Below are positions 50,865 to 60,064 of a DNA stretch of 64,000 bases, in pieces. The notes under the pieces are model-generated. The model was not told the DNA's origin and ran no database searches. It was given only the letters and a program-made list of their open reading frames with translations. The first letter of the stretch is position 1. Each line of letters opens with the position of its first letter. The translations under genes and the position numbers were made by a program. Source of the DNA: Alphaproteobacteria bacterium (GTDB taxonomy: Bacteria > Pseudomonadota > Alphaproteobacteria > Rhizobiales > Xanthobacteraceae); NCBI GenBank assembly GCA_016869215.1, contig VGEP01000001.1, positions 124,001-188,000 of the forward strand, written 5' to 3'.

Positions 50865-52541
50865 TCAGACCATTCCAGCCGCGATCTTCTCGGCAATCAT
50901 GATCGTCGGGATGTTGGTGTTGGCGCGCGGCACGGTCGGCATGATCGAGGCGTCGACCACGCGCAGCCCGTCGATGCCGCGAACCCGGCCCATGCGATCC
51001 ACCACCGCATCGCGGTCGGTGGACGCCCCCATCCGGCAGGTGCCGGCGACATGGAACATGCCCGCGACGTTCTGGCGGACGTGTTCGGCGAGCGCCTCTT
51101 CGTCCTTCACCAGCAGCGCGAGGTCAACCTTACGGTCGGCGAGCGTCGCGAACACCGGGCCGGCGGCGGCAGGCACGACGTCGGTCAGCCAGGCCACAGC
51201 GAGGCTCTTCGCGGCGTTGGACGCGCTCTTGCGATTCAGCTCTCGCAGGCGGTCGGTGAACTTGACCGGGAAATTCACTCCGGCAAGGCCCCGCGCCGCC
51301 GCATAGGCCAGCATCTCGACCGACAGCTGAAAGCCTTTCATCAGGCGCCGGAGGTCGAGTTCATGGCCGGCGAAGTTCATTTCGACCAGCGGTTCCTGCC
51401 GCGGGTCCAAGGACCGCAGCGCGACGCGGCCGCGGCCCGCAGGCTTCCACAGCGACGGCGCGAGATTGGCGATGCGCTGGCCGAGCGCGCTCCATGACGT
51501 CTTGCTCTGGACGTTGATGTACATGTCGGTGCGCGGCGCGCCGGCGAGGCCCGAGGAAAAGCGCAGCACCGTGGTCGGATGCGGCCGCAGCGATCGCGCC
51601 TGACGCGCGTGCCGCGGCAGGTGAAAGCCGATGAACAGCAATGAATGATTCGACAAGTTGGCGCCGACGCCCGGCATGTCGGCACGCACCGCAATCCCAT
51701 GGTCGCGCAGGTGCGCGGACGGGCCGATGCCCGAGCGCATCAACATCGCCGGCGAATGGATGCCGCCGAGACAGAGGATGACTTCGCGGCCCTGAAATTC
51801 GCGCCGCTCACCGGCGATGTCGGCCACCGCTCCCGTGGCGCGGCGGCCGTTGAATTTGATCTCGGTCAGCATCGCCTGCGTGACGATGCTCAGGTTTGGC
51901 CGCGCGCGTACGTCGGAGGTGAGATAGCAGATCGCGGACGAACCGCGCTTGTCCGGCCAGCTGCTGATCGGCACCGAGGCGTAGCCGTCGCGGAAGTCGG
52001 CGTTCATGTCGGCGACGTAGGGTAGTTGCCGCTCGGAGGCGAATTCGTAGAACGCCTTCGACAGCGGCGGCCAATCGCCTTGCGGCGTGCGCCGCACGGG
52101 GACGGGACCGTCCGCGCCATGCACGCCGCCGCCGAAATCGAAGTCGTGTTCGAGCTTGCGAAAATACGGCAGCACGTCGTTCCAGCCCCAGCCGGATGCG
52201 CCGAGCTGCTCCCACTCGGCATAGTCGTCCGGCGTGCCGCGCAGAGCGACCATGCCCATGACGGAGGAACCGCCGCCCATGATTCGGCCCTGCGAATAGC
52301 CGACCGGCGGCGAATTGCTCGCAAGCCGCCAGTGCACCTTCAACTCGGGCCAGAAATAGGCAGGGTTGTAGTAGGAGCCGGGATAAGTATCGAGCACGTC
52401 GCGCGGCTCGCGGCCGGGCGGCGTGTCCTGCCCCGCCTCGAGCAGCAGCACCGAATGGCCGGAGCGCGCCGACAGCCGGTTGGCCAGCACGCAGCCTGCC
52501 GCCCCCGCGCCGACGATGATGGTGTCGAAACTCTGGTTCAT
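50865..52541 (-). CDS. GMC-family FAD oxidoreductase (choline dehydrogenase-like)
   Basis: 558-residue flavoprotein. FAD dinucleotide motif IVGAGAAGCVLANRLS at 10-25; GMC signatures GGSSVMGM near 90-97 and a CLGGIHSPAMLMRSGIGP segment near 256-273; catalytic His region GTCRMGAS near 501 and the C-terminal NTNIPTIMIAEKIA. Oxidises primary alcohols or related groups, passing electrons to quinones or other acceptors. Convergent with the cytochrome/beta-propeller pseudogene; a haem protein next to a GMC enzyme can be its electron acceptor, but no functional link is proven. Confidence 0.94.
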   Translation of the reverse strand: MNQSFDTIIVGAGAAGCVLANRLSARSGHSVLLLEAGQDTPPGREPRDVLDTYPGSYYNPAYFWPELKVHWRLASNSPPVGYSQGRIMGGGSSVMGMVALRGTPDDYAEWEQLGASGWGWNDVLPYFRKLEHDFDFGGGVHGADGPVPVRRTPQGDWPPLSKAFYEFASERQLPYVADMNADFRDGYASVPISSWPDKRGSSAICYLTSDVRARPNLSIVTQAMLTEIKFNGRRATGAVADIAGERREFQGREVILCLGGIHSPAMLMRSGIGPSAHLRDHGIAVRADMPGVGANLSNHSLLFIGFHLPRHARQARSLRPHPTTVLRFSSGLAGAPRTDMYINVQSKTSWSALGQRIANLAPSLWKPAGRGRVALRSLDPRQEPLVEMNFAGHELDLRRLMKGFQLSVEMLAYAAARGLAGVNFPVKFTDRLRELNRKSASNAAKSLAVAWLTDVVPAAAGPVFATLADRKVDLALLVKDEEALAEHVRQNVAGMFHVAGTCRMGASTDRDAVVDRMGRVRGIDGLRVVDASIMPTVPRANTNIPTIMIAEKIAAGMV

Positions 52542-52730
52542 GCGACAACGATACGCGGCGGGCTACAAATGTGGACGGCAATTGAAGCACGCCCGGCGGA
52601 AGGCGTCCAAGGGCGAAGCGCGCTGCGCCGCGGCATCGGCGATGGAACCGGCTTTGCGCTGCGGTAACACCGGTGGGATACTGCCGCGACCGCCGTGGCG
52701 GTCGTGTGGAATTCGGGATCGGGATTGGAA

Positions 52731-53957
52731 ATGTCCAAACCGCTTGCGGGAATTCGGGTCGTCGAACTGGCGAATTTCATCGCCGGACCGCTGGCGGGCA
52801 CGCTGCTTGCCGATATGGGCGCCGACGTCATCAAGATCGAGCCGCCGAACGGCGATATGGCGCGGCACACGCCGCCGATCCGCAACGGCGAGAGCACAAG
52901 CTTCGCGGCGCTCAACCGGAACAAGCGCAGCCTCGTGCTCGATCTGCGCAAACCGCAGGCCTGCGATATCGTCCGCAAGCTGGCGGCACAATCGGACGTC
53001 CTGCTCGAAGCTTACCGGCCCGGTGCGCTGGACAAGCTCGGGCTCGGGCCGGAGCAGATCAAGGCCGCCAATCCGAAGATCGTCTACACATCTGTGTCCG
53101 GATTCGGCCAGACCGGACCGGAGCGCCGGCGCGCGGGCGTGAACCTGATCATCGAGGCCTTCTCCGGCGCGCTGTCGGTCACCGGCGAGCCCGGCAAGAT
53201 GCCGATGCGGCCGGGCGTGCAGACCGCCGACGTGTTCGGCGCATTGTTTGCCACCTACGCAACGCTGGCGAGCCTGGTCGGCACCGGCCGCACCGGCGAG
53301 GGCCGCATCGCCGACGTATCGCTGGTCGAAGCTTCGATTGCGGCCGCGGCCTGGGAAGCGGCGGAATATCTCGAAACCGGCAACGTGCCCCAGCCGCTCG
53401 GCCACCGGCACCGCCTGAACGCGCCCTATCAACTGTTCGAGACGCGCGACCGCCGCCATATCGCCATCGGCGCGCCGAACGACATGTTGTTCGGAAAGCT
53501 CATGCAGACGCTCCGGCTTGAGCAGCACCTGAGCGATCCGCGCTTCGCAACCTATTCCAAGCGCAAGACCAACGAGGACGCGATCGTTGCGGTCGTCGAG
53601 GCCGCAATCCGCGAACGCGAATCCGGCGAACTGGAAGCCGCGCTGATGGAGGCCGGCGTGCCGTGCGCGCGCGTGAACAACTTCAAGGAGGTGTTCGAGC
53701 ACCCTCAAATCGTGGCGCGCGAGATGCTCAAGACCGTCGAGCATCCCAAGCTCGGACCGATGAAAGTCGCTCGCAATCCGGTCCTGCTCGATCACGATGG
53801 ACCGGAGATCGAGCGGCCCTCGCCCACACTCGGCGAGCATTCCGAAGTCATTCTGCGCGAGCTGGGCTACGGCGTCGCAGAGATTAGCGATCTTGCCGCG
53901 GCCGGCGTGACGCGGCTTGCGGCGCCGAAACCGCCCAACGCGACCGCCGCGGAATAG
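52731..53957 (+). CDS. CaiB/BaiF family CoA-transferase
   Basis: 408-residue class III CoA transferase. LAGIRVVELANFIAGPLAG near residues 5-23 is the N-terminal signature; the catalytic aspartate is the D in VQTADVFGALFATY near residue 165; later GHRHRLNAPYQLFET and HPQIVAREM segments fit. Moves CoA between carboxylic acids, activating a substrate for later CoA-dependent steps. ATG 52731 is preferred over the upstream 52695 because family homology starts there. Seven bases separate it from the CoA-lyase gene, so the pair is probably an activation-cleavage unit. Confidence 0.93.
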   Translation: MSKPLAGIRVVELANFIAGPLAGTLLADMGADVIKIEPPNGDMARHTPPIRNGESTSFAALNRNKRSLVLDLRKPQACDIVRKLAAQSDVLLEAYRPGALDKLGLGPEQIKAANPKIVYTSVSGFGQTGPERRRAGVNLIIEAFSGALSVTGEPGKMPMRPGVQTADVFGALFATYATLASLVGTGRTGEGRIADVSLVEASIAAAAWEAAEYLETGNVPQPLGHRHRLNAPYQLFETRDRRHIAIGAPNDMLFGKLMQTLRLEQHLSDPRFATYSKRKTNEDAIVAVVEAAIRERESGELEAALMEAGVPCARVNNFKEVFEHPQIVAREMLKTVEHPKLGPMKVARNPVLLDHDGPEIERPSPTLGEHSEVILRELGYGVAEISDLAAAGVTRLAAPKPPNATAAE

Positions 53958-53964
53958 CCTCGCC

Positions 53965-54846
53965 ATGCCCCTGCCCCGCAGCTTTCTTTACGTCCCCGCC
54001 AACCGCGACAAATTTCTCGAAAAGGCGCTCGGCCTGCCGGCGGATGCCTTCATCCTCGACTTGGAGGACTCGGTGCCGCTCGCGGAGAAGGCCAATGCGC
54101 GCCAAGGCGTGCGCGAGTACGCGCCCAAGATTTCCGGCGACCGCGCCTGGGTGCGCGTCAACGGCCTGGAGACCGGATTGGCCGAAGCCGATCTCGACGC
54201 CACGATCGGCGTCGGCGGCATGGCGGGCATCTTCCTGCCGAAGGTCGAGACGCGCGAAGAGGTGGTCCGCTGGGATAGCCTCATTGCCGGCGTGGAGAAG
54301 GCGCGTGGGCTCGCCTACGGCGCAACCAAGCTCGTGCTCGGCATCGAAAGCGCCAAGGGCGTGCTCAACGGCTACGACATGGCGCAGGGCGCCTCGCGCG
54401 TTGCCACTTTGGCTTTCGGCGGCGCGCAGGATGGCGACCTCAACACCGACCTCGGCTGCGCCTGGTCGTTCGACGGGCCGGAGATGATGCACGCGCGCTG
54501 CCACACGCTGCTGTGCGCGCGCGCGGCGGGCTTCGACACACCGCTCGACGGCGTCTATGCCAACGTGCGCGATCCCGAGGGCTTCGAAAAGGACACCGCG
54601 CTGTCGCGCCGGCTCGGCTACCGCGGGCGAAAGCTCATTCATCCGTCGCAGGTCGAGCCGTGCAACCGGCTCTACGCGCCGGGCAAGGCCGAACTCGACT
54701 ACTACTCGCGCGTCATCGAAGCGTTCGAGAAGGCCGTGGCCGCAGGCAGCGCATCGACCACGGTCGACGGCAAGATGATCGACGAAGCGATGGCCAAGGC
54801 CGCGCGGCGGGTCCTGGACGAAGCCAAGGTGCAGATCGCACGTTGA
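53965..54846 (+). CDS. CoA ester lyase (HpcH/CitE-like)
   Basis: 293-residue TIM-barrel lyase of the citrate-lyase beta/malyl-CoA lyase family. Seen: RSFLYVPANRDKFLEKAL near 5-22, metal-binding FILDLEDSVPL near 29-39, LPKVETREEV near 92-101, and LVLGIESAKGVLNGYD near 124-139 with the metal glutamate. Cleaves or condenses beta-hydroxyacyl-CoA (for example malyl- or citramalyl-CoA). Located seven bases after the CoA transferase, an arrangement also used for itaconate/citramalate-type or malyl-CoA pathways, so it may act on the CoA ester made there. Confidence 0.92.
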   Translation: MPLPRSFLYVPANRDKFLEKALGLPADAFILDLEDSVPLAEKANARQGVREYAPKISGDRAWVRVNGLETGLAEADLDATIGVGGMAGIFLPKVETREEVVRWDSLIAGVEKARGLAYGATKLVLGIESAKGVLNGYDMAQGASRVATLAFGGAQDGDLNTDLGCAWSFDGPEMMHARCHTLLCARAAGFDTPLDGVYANVRDPEGFEKDTALSRRLGYRGRKLIHPSQVEPCNRLYAPGKAELDYYSRVIEAFEKAVAAGSASTTVDGKMIDEAMAKAARRVLDEAKVQIAR

Positions 54847-54852
54847 TCTGCC

Positions 54853-55779
54853 TTACTTCGCCCGCCCCATCCGGTACGGCTTGAGGATCGCGTAAACCGT
54901 CTCCTGCGTCGGCGTCGGCACGCCAAACTTCTTGCCCAGCGCGACCACCCTTCCCGCGAGCCAGTCGAGCTCCAGGCGATTGCCGGAATCGAGATCGTTC
55001 GCCATCGACGCCTTCATGGTCGGCGGGAACGCCGCGACCGAGCGCTCCAGCTCGACGGGGAAATCCGCCGGGAAACCGACGCCGGCGGCGCGTCCGACCG
55101 CCATGGTCTCATTCATCAGCCGCCAGAAGAACGCGCACATGTCCGGATCGTCGCGAATCGCGCCGAGCGTCTGGCGCGTGCCCGCGGTCGCGCCCGACGT
55201 GCCCGAAAGCATCACAAATTTCTTCCAGATTTCGAGCAGCATGTTCTCCGCAACCGATATGTCGAGGCCTTCGGCCCTGTTCATGTCTTCGACATAGCGG
55301 AGCAGCAGCGCGTCGGACCTGCCGTCGACGCGGCCGCAGCGGATGCGCGCCATGGTGCCGGTGTGGCGGATGACGCCGGGCGCGGCGATCTTCGACACAA
55401 CCACGGTAATGCCGCCGACAATCGCATCCACGCCGAGGATTGGCGAAAGCCGCTCGACGCTGTCGACGCCGTTCTGCACCGTGATGACGCGGGTGTTCGG
55501 TCCGACCAGCGGCCGCGCCTGCTCGCCGGCGCTCTCGGTGTCCCACAGCTTGACCGCGAACAGCACCACGTCGACCGGGCCGATAGTCCTTGGGTCGTCG
55601 GTGACATTGACGTCCTTCAGGTGCAGGTCTCCGAGCGGGCTTTCAACCTTCAGCCCGTCGCGGCGGATGGCGTCGCGGTGCGCGCCGCGCGCGATGAAGA
55701 CGACATCGTGACCCGCGGCGGCCAGCCGCGCGCCGAAGTAGCCGCCGACCGCGCCCGCCGCCATCACCGCAATCCGCAT
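54853..55779 (-). CDS. 2-dehydropantoate 2-reductase-like (PanE/ApbA family)
   Basis: 308-residue NADPH-dependent ketopantoate reductase-family protein. MAAGAVGGYFGARLAAAG near 6-23 binds NADPH; ENMLLEIWKKFVMLSG near 175-190 contains the catalytic lysine; NDLDSGNRLELDWLAG near 255-270 holds the expected substrate residues. Paralogues like this in catabolic operons often reduce other 2-oxo acids, so pantothenate synthesis is not implied. Last gene of the leftward operon thiolase-fold / DUF35 / this, 12 bases after DUF35. Confidence 0.9.
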   Translation of the reverse strand: MRIAVMAAGAVGGYFGARLAAAGHDVVFIARGAHRDAIRRDGLKVESPLGDLHLKDVNVTDDPRTIGPVDVVLFAVKLWDTESAGEQARPLVGPNTRVITVQNGVDSVERLSPILGVDAIVGGITVVVSKIAAPGVIRHTGTMARIRCGRVDGRSDALLLRYVEDMNRAEGLDISVAENMLLEIWKKFVMLSGTSGATAGTRQTLGAIRDDPDMCAFFWRLMNETMAVGRAAGVGFPADFPVELERSVAAFPPTMKASMANDLDSGNRLELDWLAGRVVALGKKFGVPTPTQETVYAILKPYRMGRAK

Positions 55780-55791
55780 CGCCCCTTCCTC

Positions 55792-56097
55792 TTACTTCGC
55801 GCGCCCATACGGCGCCTCGCCTTCCTGGAACAACACAATCCGCGCTCCCGGCCCGGACTCGTCGAGCAGACCGACCGTCATACAGAGATCGTCCGTCACC
55901 CGCACGTTGGCGATCCGGCGCGGCTGCCAGTTCTCCTGGCCGAGCATGTGACGGATGACGGAGATTTCTTCCACCGTCGCCTCGTGCACGCGCTCATTCT
56001 CGAAGCGGGCGCCATGGCAATGCGGACAGAGAAGCCGTTCGGGAAACAGCGCCGCATTGCAGCCCGTGCAGCGCCAGATGGTCACGCCCGGCATCAT
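55792..56097 (-). CDS. DUF35/OB-fold zinc-ribbon protein (thiolase-partner type)
   Basis: 101 residues. A rubredoxin-like zinc ribbon with CxxC pairs in WRCTGC (near 8-13) and LLCPHCHG (near 22-29) precedes an OB-fold. DUF35 proteins bind thiolase-fold partners in acetyl-CoA acetyltransferase-like or aldolase complexes, such as the ChsH2-DUF35 / Ltp2 steroid side-chain aldolase. It overlaps the upstream thiolase-fold gene by four bases, strongly suggesting they form one complex. Confidence 0.9.
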   Translation of the reverse strand: MMPGVTIWRCTGCNAALFPERLLCPHCHGARFENERVHEATVEEISVIRHMLGQENWQPRRIANVRVTDDLCMTVGLLDESGPGARIVLFQEGEAPYGRAK

Positions 56098-57248
56098 TCG
56101 GCGCGCTCCAGAATCGCCGCCGCCGCCGTGCCGCCGTAACGGTACATGGTCATGCCGTAGCCGGTGACGGCCGCAAGCCGTGCATTCGCGACCTGCCGTT
56201 CGCCGGCGCGGTGCTGCAATTGCAGCACGGCTTCCGAAATCCCGTTCAGCCCGCCCGCCGGCCCGCCGGGCTGGCCCGCAGAAAGCATTCCGCCCCAGGT
56301 GTTCAGCGGGAGCTTTCGTTCGGCAACGGTCACGCGACAGAATCGCGCAAGGTCGTTGCCGGGTACCAGGCCAAGGTCGTTCGCCTGCGCCAGCACCATG
56401 GTCGGATAGTCGTCGTAAATGCTGGCCACGTTAATGTCGTCCGGGCCGACGCCCGCCTCGCGCCACAACTCGGCTGCGAACGTCGCAATGCCGGTCTGCA
56501 ATCCGTCGCCCGCCTGATTGTCGTAATTGAAGCTCGCGCGATGGGCGCGCACGCGCACACCGGGCCGTCCCTTCGGCGCGCGGTCGGGCCGCGCCACGAT
56601 CACGGCCTGCGCACCCGCCACCACCGGCACGCAGTCGTAGCGCGACAACGGGTCGGCGACGAGCGGAGCCGCAAGATATTCCTCCATGGTCAGCGGCGCG
56701 CGATAGACTGCGAAAGGATTCTTCGCGGCCCACGCGCGCTGCGCGATGGCGATGTGGCCGTAGTCGAACTTCTCCAGTCCGTACCTTTTCATCTGGCGGC
56801 TTGCGACCAGCGCATAGACGCCGTTCGGTCCGCCATGGCCGAGCGGGGCCAGATGCTTCTGCGTGACGGTGTTGAAGTTCGCCGCGACCTTGGCGTAGCC
56901 GGCGAGCCCGGTGGCGTCGCCGCCCAGCACCAGCACCGTCTCCGCCGCGCTCGCCTCGACCGCGCGCAGCGCGTGGCCGAGCATGTTCATCGCCGAGGAG
57001 CCGCCGTTGCTGTCCTGCATCAGCCAGCGCAGCGACAGGCCGAGCTTCCACGCAAGGTCGACGGCAGTGTCCGGCGCGAGCGACAATGAAGCCACCGCGA
57101 GGCCCTGAATGTCGCACGCATCCATCGTGGCGTCGGCAAGTGCCGCCGCAACCGCGTCGCGCATGAAGGTCTGCGTCGACTGGCCTGGCTCGGGCCGCCG
57201 CACGTAGGCCGATTGTCCGACTCCGACGATGGCGGCGTTTTGGAACAT
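56094..57248 (-). CDS. Thiolase-fold protein lacking thiolase catalytic residues (Ltp2/SCP2-like)
   Basis: 384-residue protein with the thiolase/SCP2-thiolase architecture. The nucleophilic Cys position (MQDSNGGSSAM, about 78-87) has no cysteine, the GHP-type histidine is Q326 in GGMLSAGQPGG, and the C-terminal Cys-containing loop reads TGYGMTMYRYGG (362-373). It therefore should not perform Claisen chemistry. Ltp2-type relatives with DUF35 partners are retro-aldolases that use tyrosines; here several tyrosines lie in the C-terminal loop. Starts ATG 57248, 70 bases from the divergent CocE operon. Predicted role: carbon-carbon cleavage of a CoA ester (inference). Confidence 0.88.
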   Translation of the reverse strand: MFQNAAIVGVGQSAYVRRPEPGQSTQTFMRDAVAAALADATMDACDIQGLAVASLSLAPDTAVDLAWKLGLSLRWLMQDSNGGSSAMNMLGHALRAVEASAAETVLVLGGDATGLAGYAKVAANFNTVTQKHLAPLGHGGPNGVYALVASRQMKRYGLEKFDYGHIAIAQRAWAAKNPFAVYRAPLTMEEYLAAPLVADPLSRYDCVPVVAGAQAVIVARPDRAPKGRPGVRVRAHRASFNYDNQAGDGLQTGIATFAAELWREAGVGPDDINVASIYDDYPTMVLAQANDLGLVPGNDLARFCRVTVAERKLPLNTWGGMLSAGQPGGPAGGLNGISEAVLQLQHRAGERQVANARLAAVTGYGMTMYRYGGTAAAAILERAE

Positions 57249-57318
57249 GGTCTTTCGCGTCTCCCGCCATCAATGTTAGCGTCAATAAGGCCCGCCGACA
57301 GCAACAGACACATCAAAG

Positions 57319-59052
57319 ATGAAGTCCGAAGTCCGCGACGGCATGAAGATCGATTGGGACGCGCCGGTCGAAATGGACGACGGCGTCATCCTGCGCGCCG
57401 ATGTGTTCCGCCCGGTCGCGGACGGCCGATATCCGGTGATCCTGAGCTACGGCCCCTACGCCAAGGGCCTGTCCATGCAGGAGGGCTACAAGAGCGCCTG
57501 GATGCGGATTACCAAGGCCGCGCCGGAGGTGCTGGAAGGCTCGTCGAACAAGTACCAGAACTGGGAACTGTTCGACCCTGAGAAATGGGTGCCGGACGGC
57601 TACGTGCTGGTGCGCGTGGATTCGCGCGGCGCGGGCCGCTCGCCGGGCTTTCTCGAAACCTGGTCGCCGCGCGAAGCGAAGGACATCGCGCTCTGCGTCG
57701 ACTGGGCCGGCGTGCAGCCCTGGTCGAACGGCAAGGTCGGGCTGCACGGCATTTCGTACTACTCAATGAACCAGTGGCAGGCGGCGCCGTTCAAGCCAAA
57801 ACACCTGGCGGCGCTGTGCATCTGGGAAGGCTCGTCGGACTATTACCGCGAGCTTTGCCGCCACGGCGGCATTTTGAGCGACTTTTATTCAAGCTGGTAT
57901 CCGCGCCAGGTGACCGCCGTGCAGCACGGCGTCGGCGACCGCGGCCCGAAGAGCGTCGTCACCGGCGAGCCGGTGGCGGGGCCTGCGACACTGTCCGAAG
58001 CCGAATTGAAAGCCAACCGCGCCGACTGCGACGGCGACGCGCTGCGCCACGTCCTGATAGACGACTACCATAGAGCGCGGCTGCCGAAGTTCGATGACAT
58101 CGACACTCCGCTGTTCTCGTCGGCCAACTGGGGCGGCATGGGCCTGCACACGCGCGGCAATTTCGAAGGCTTCATGCGCGCGGGCTCGAAGCGGAAATGG
58201 CTCGAAGTCCACGGCGACACGCATTTCACATTGTTCTACGCAAAATACGGCCAGGATCTGCAGCGCAAGTTCCTCGACCATTTCCTGAAGGGCGCCGACA
58301 ACGGCTGGGACAATCAGCCAAGGGTGCTGGTGAACGTGCGCCATCCCGGCGAAAAATTCGTGCCGCGCGCGGAGAACGAATGGCCGCTCGCGCGCACGCA
58401 ATGGACCAAATTTTACCTGCATCCGAACCGCGAACTCGATCTCACGCCCGCCGTCGACGGAGCCACGCTGATCTACGAGACCCAGAGCGACGGCGTGACG
58501 TTTTCGACCGAGCCGCTTGCGCAGGAGATGGAAATCACCGGACCGGTCGCAGCCAAACTGTTCGTGTCGTCGGACACCGCCGACGCCGACCTGTTCCTCG
58601 TGCTGCGGGTGTTCGATCCGCTCGGAAAGGAAGTGGTGTTCGTCGGATCGAACGATCCGCGCGTGCCGGTGGGCCTCGGCTGGCTTCGCGCCTCGCATCG
58701 CAAGCTCGATCCGAAGGAGAGCAAGCCGTGGCGGCCCTGGCACACTCACGACGAGTTGTGGCCACTGAAGCCCGGCGAGCCTGTGGAACTCGACGTCGAA
58801 ATATGGCCGACCTCCATCGTGGTGCCGAAGGGTTATCGCCTCGCGCTGAGCGTTCGCGGCAAGGACTACGAATACGACGGCTCGGACGCGGCGCTGCCGC
58901 ACGCGCCCTATCCGATGAAGGGCGTCGGGCCGTTCACCCACACCAATCCGAAGGATCGCCCGCCGGAGATTTTCGGCGGCAAAAACACGCTGCACTTCGG
59001 CGGGCACTTTGCGCCTTATCTGCTTCTCCCCGTCATTCCAGGACAGATTTGA
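57319..59052 (+). CDS. CocE/NonD-family alpha/beta hydrolase
   Basis: 577-residue esterase/acylase. Hydrolase core about 20-330 with nucleophile Ser in GLHGISYYSMNQW near residue 150, probable Asp in the DTPLFSSANWGG region near 260 and His in VHGDTHFTLFY near 302; C-terminal jelly-roll about 370-575. CocE cleaves cocaine and other esters; most relatives have unknown substrates. First gene of a tightly packed operon (next gene one base away). Close paralogue at 63526, with shared N-terminal pattern IRDGM/VRDGM-IDWD-EMDDGV. Start ATG 57319. Confidence 0.92.
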   Translation: MKSEVRDGMKIDWDAPVEMDDGVILRADVFRPVADGRYPVILSYGPYAKGLSMQEGYKSAWMRITKAAPEVLEGSSNKYQNWELFDPEKWVPDGYVLVRVDSRGAGRSPGFLETWSPREAKDIALCVDWAGVQPWSNGKVGLHGISYYSMNQWQAAPFKPKHLAALCIWEGSSDYYRELCRHGGILSDFYSSWYPRQVTAVQHGVGDRGPKSVVTGEPVAGPATLSEAELKANRADCDGDALRHVLIDDYHRARLPKFDDIDTPLFSSANWGGMGLHTRGNFEGFMRAGSKRKWLEVHGDTHFTLFYAKYGQDLQRKFLDHFLKGADNGWDNQPRVLVNVRHPGEKFVPRAENEWPLARTQWTKFYLHPNRELDLTPAVDGATLIYETQSDGVTFSTEPLAQEMEITGPVAAKLFVSSDTADADLFLVLRVFDPLGKEVVFVGSNDPRVPVGLGWLRASHRKLDPKESKPWRPWHTHDELWPLKPGEPVELDVEIWPTSIVVPKGYRLALSVRGKDYEYDGSDAALPHAPYPMKGVGPFTHTNPKDRPPEIFGGKNTLHFGGHFAPYLLLPVIPGQI

Positions 59053-59053
59053 A

Positions 59054-60064
59054 ATGGTACGCGCCGCCATCGTCGGACTGGGCCGCTGGGGCCGGTCGCT
59101 GGTCAATGCCGTGCACGGTAAGACCGACGCAATCCGTTTCACCGCCGCCTACACGCGCACCCGCGCCAGCGCCGAGGACTTCTGCCGCGAGAAGGGCATT
59201 CCAATGCTGGCGCGGTTCGAGGACGTGCTGGCGAGCCGCGACATCGACGCCGTGGTGCTGGCGACGCCACACTCCAGGCACGCAGAACAGGTGATGGCCG
59301 CAGCCGCGGCGGGCAAGCACATCCACGTCGAGAAGCCGCTCACCCTCGACCGGCCGAGCGCGGAGGCGGCGGTCGCGGCGGCCAGGCGCGCCGGCATCGT
59401 GCTCGCCGTCGGCTTCAATCGGCGTTTTCACCCCTGCGTCGTCGAGGTCCGCAACCGATTGCACGATGGGCGGCTCGGCGAGGTCATGTCGATCGTCGGC
59501 CAGCACACCACCTCGACGGCGCAGTTCGTGCCGTTCGACAACTGGCGCGCCCAGCCCGACGAGGCGCCGGGCGGCGCCATCACCGCGGTCGGCGTGCATT
59601 CCATCGACCACATGATCGAGTTCGCAGGCAAAGTCCGCGACGTGCTGGTGAGCACCGGCCGCTACATCAAGGGCGGACCTTCGGACGACACCACCAACAT
59701 CATGCTGCGGTTCGAGAGCGGCGCGACGGGATTGCTGTTCTGCTCGGTCGCGACCGCGACCACCTTCAGCCTGAGCGTGTTCGGCACCAAGGGGCTTGCG
59801 GAAATTTCGCGGCCGAACCTGCAGCACTTCCGCTTCGTGCCGGTCTCGACCGTCGCGCCGACCGGTCCGGTGACCGCGCCGCCGGACGAGATCGTCGAAC
59901 ATCCGACCTTCGACATGCTCAACGCCGAGCTGATCGAATTCGCCCGCTGCATCGAGGCGAAGCGGCCCTACCCGGTCGCCATCGACGAGGTGCTGCACGG
60001 CATGGCGGTGTTCGATGCGGTCGTGAAATCGGCCAAGAGCGGACAAGTCGAGCGCGTCGATTGA
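59054..60064 (+). CDS. Gfo/Idh/MocA-family oxidoreductase
   Basis: 336-residue NAD(P)-dependent dehydrogenase. Rossmann motif AIVGLGRWGRSLV near 5-17, HVEKPLTLDRPSAE near 95-108 with the signature lysine of the EKP motif, and VGVHSIDHMIEF near 184-195 with the catalytic His/Asp region. Substrates are sugars, inositols or, in LigC, 4-carboxy-2-hydroxymuconate semialdehyde; LigC belongs to this superfamily, so a link with the LigA/LigB-like proteins is possible but unproven. TGA/ATG spacing with neighbours is one base on the left and an overlap of one on the right. Confidence 0.93.
   Translation: MVRAAIVGLGRWGRSLVNAVHGKTDAIRFTAAYTRTRASAEDFCREKGIPMLARFEDVLASRDIDAVVLATPHSRHAEQVMAAAAAGKHIHVEKPLTLDRPSAEAAVAAARRAGIVLAVGFNRRFHPCVVEVRNRLHDGRLGEVMSIVGQHTTSTAQFVPFDNWRAQPDEAPGGAITAVGVHSIDHMIEFAGKVRDVLVSTGRYIKGGPSDDTTNIMLRFESGATGLLFCSVATATTFSLSVFGTKGLAEISRPNLQHFRFVPVSTVAPTGPVTAPPDEIVEHPTFDMLNAELIEFARCIEAKRPYPVAIDEVLHGMAVFDAVVKSAKSGQVERVD

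Noticed and set aside
54853-55779. Pantothenate biosynthesis gene panE
   Set aside because: Family membership is clear, but its operon with a thiolase-fold protein and DUF35 points to a catabolic paralogue; no other pantothenate genes are present.
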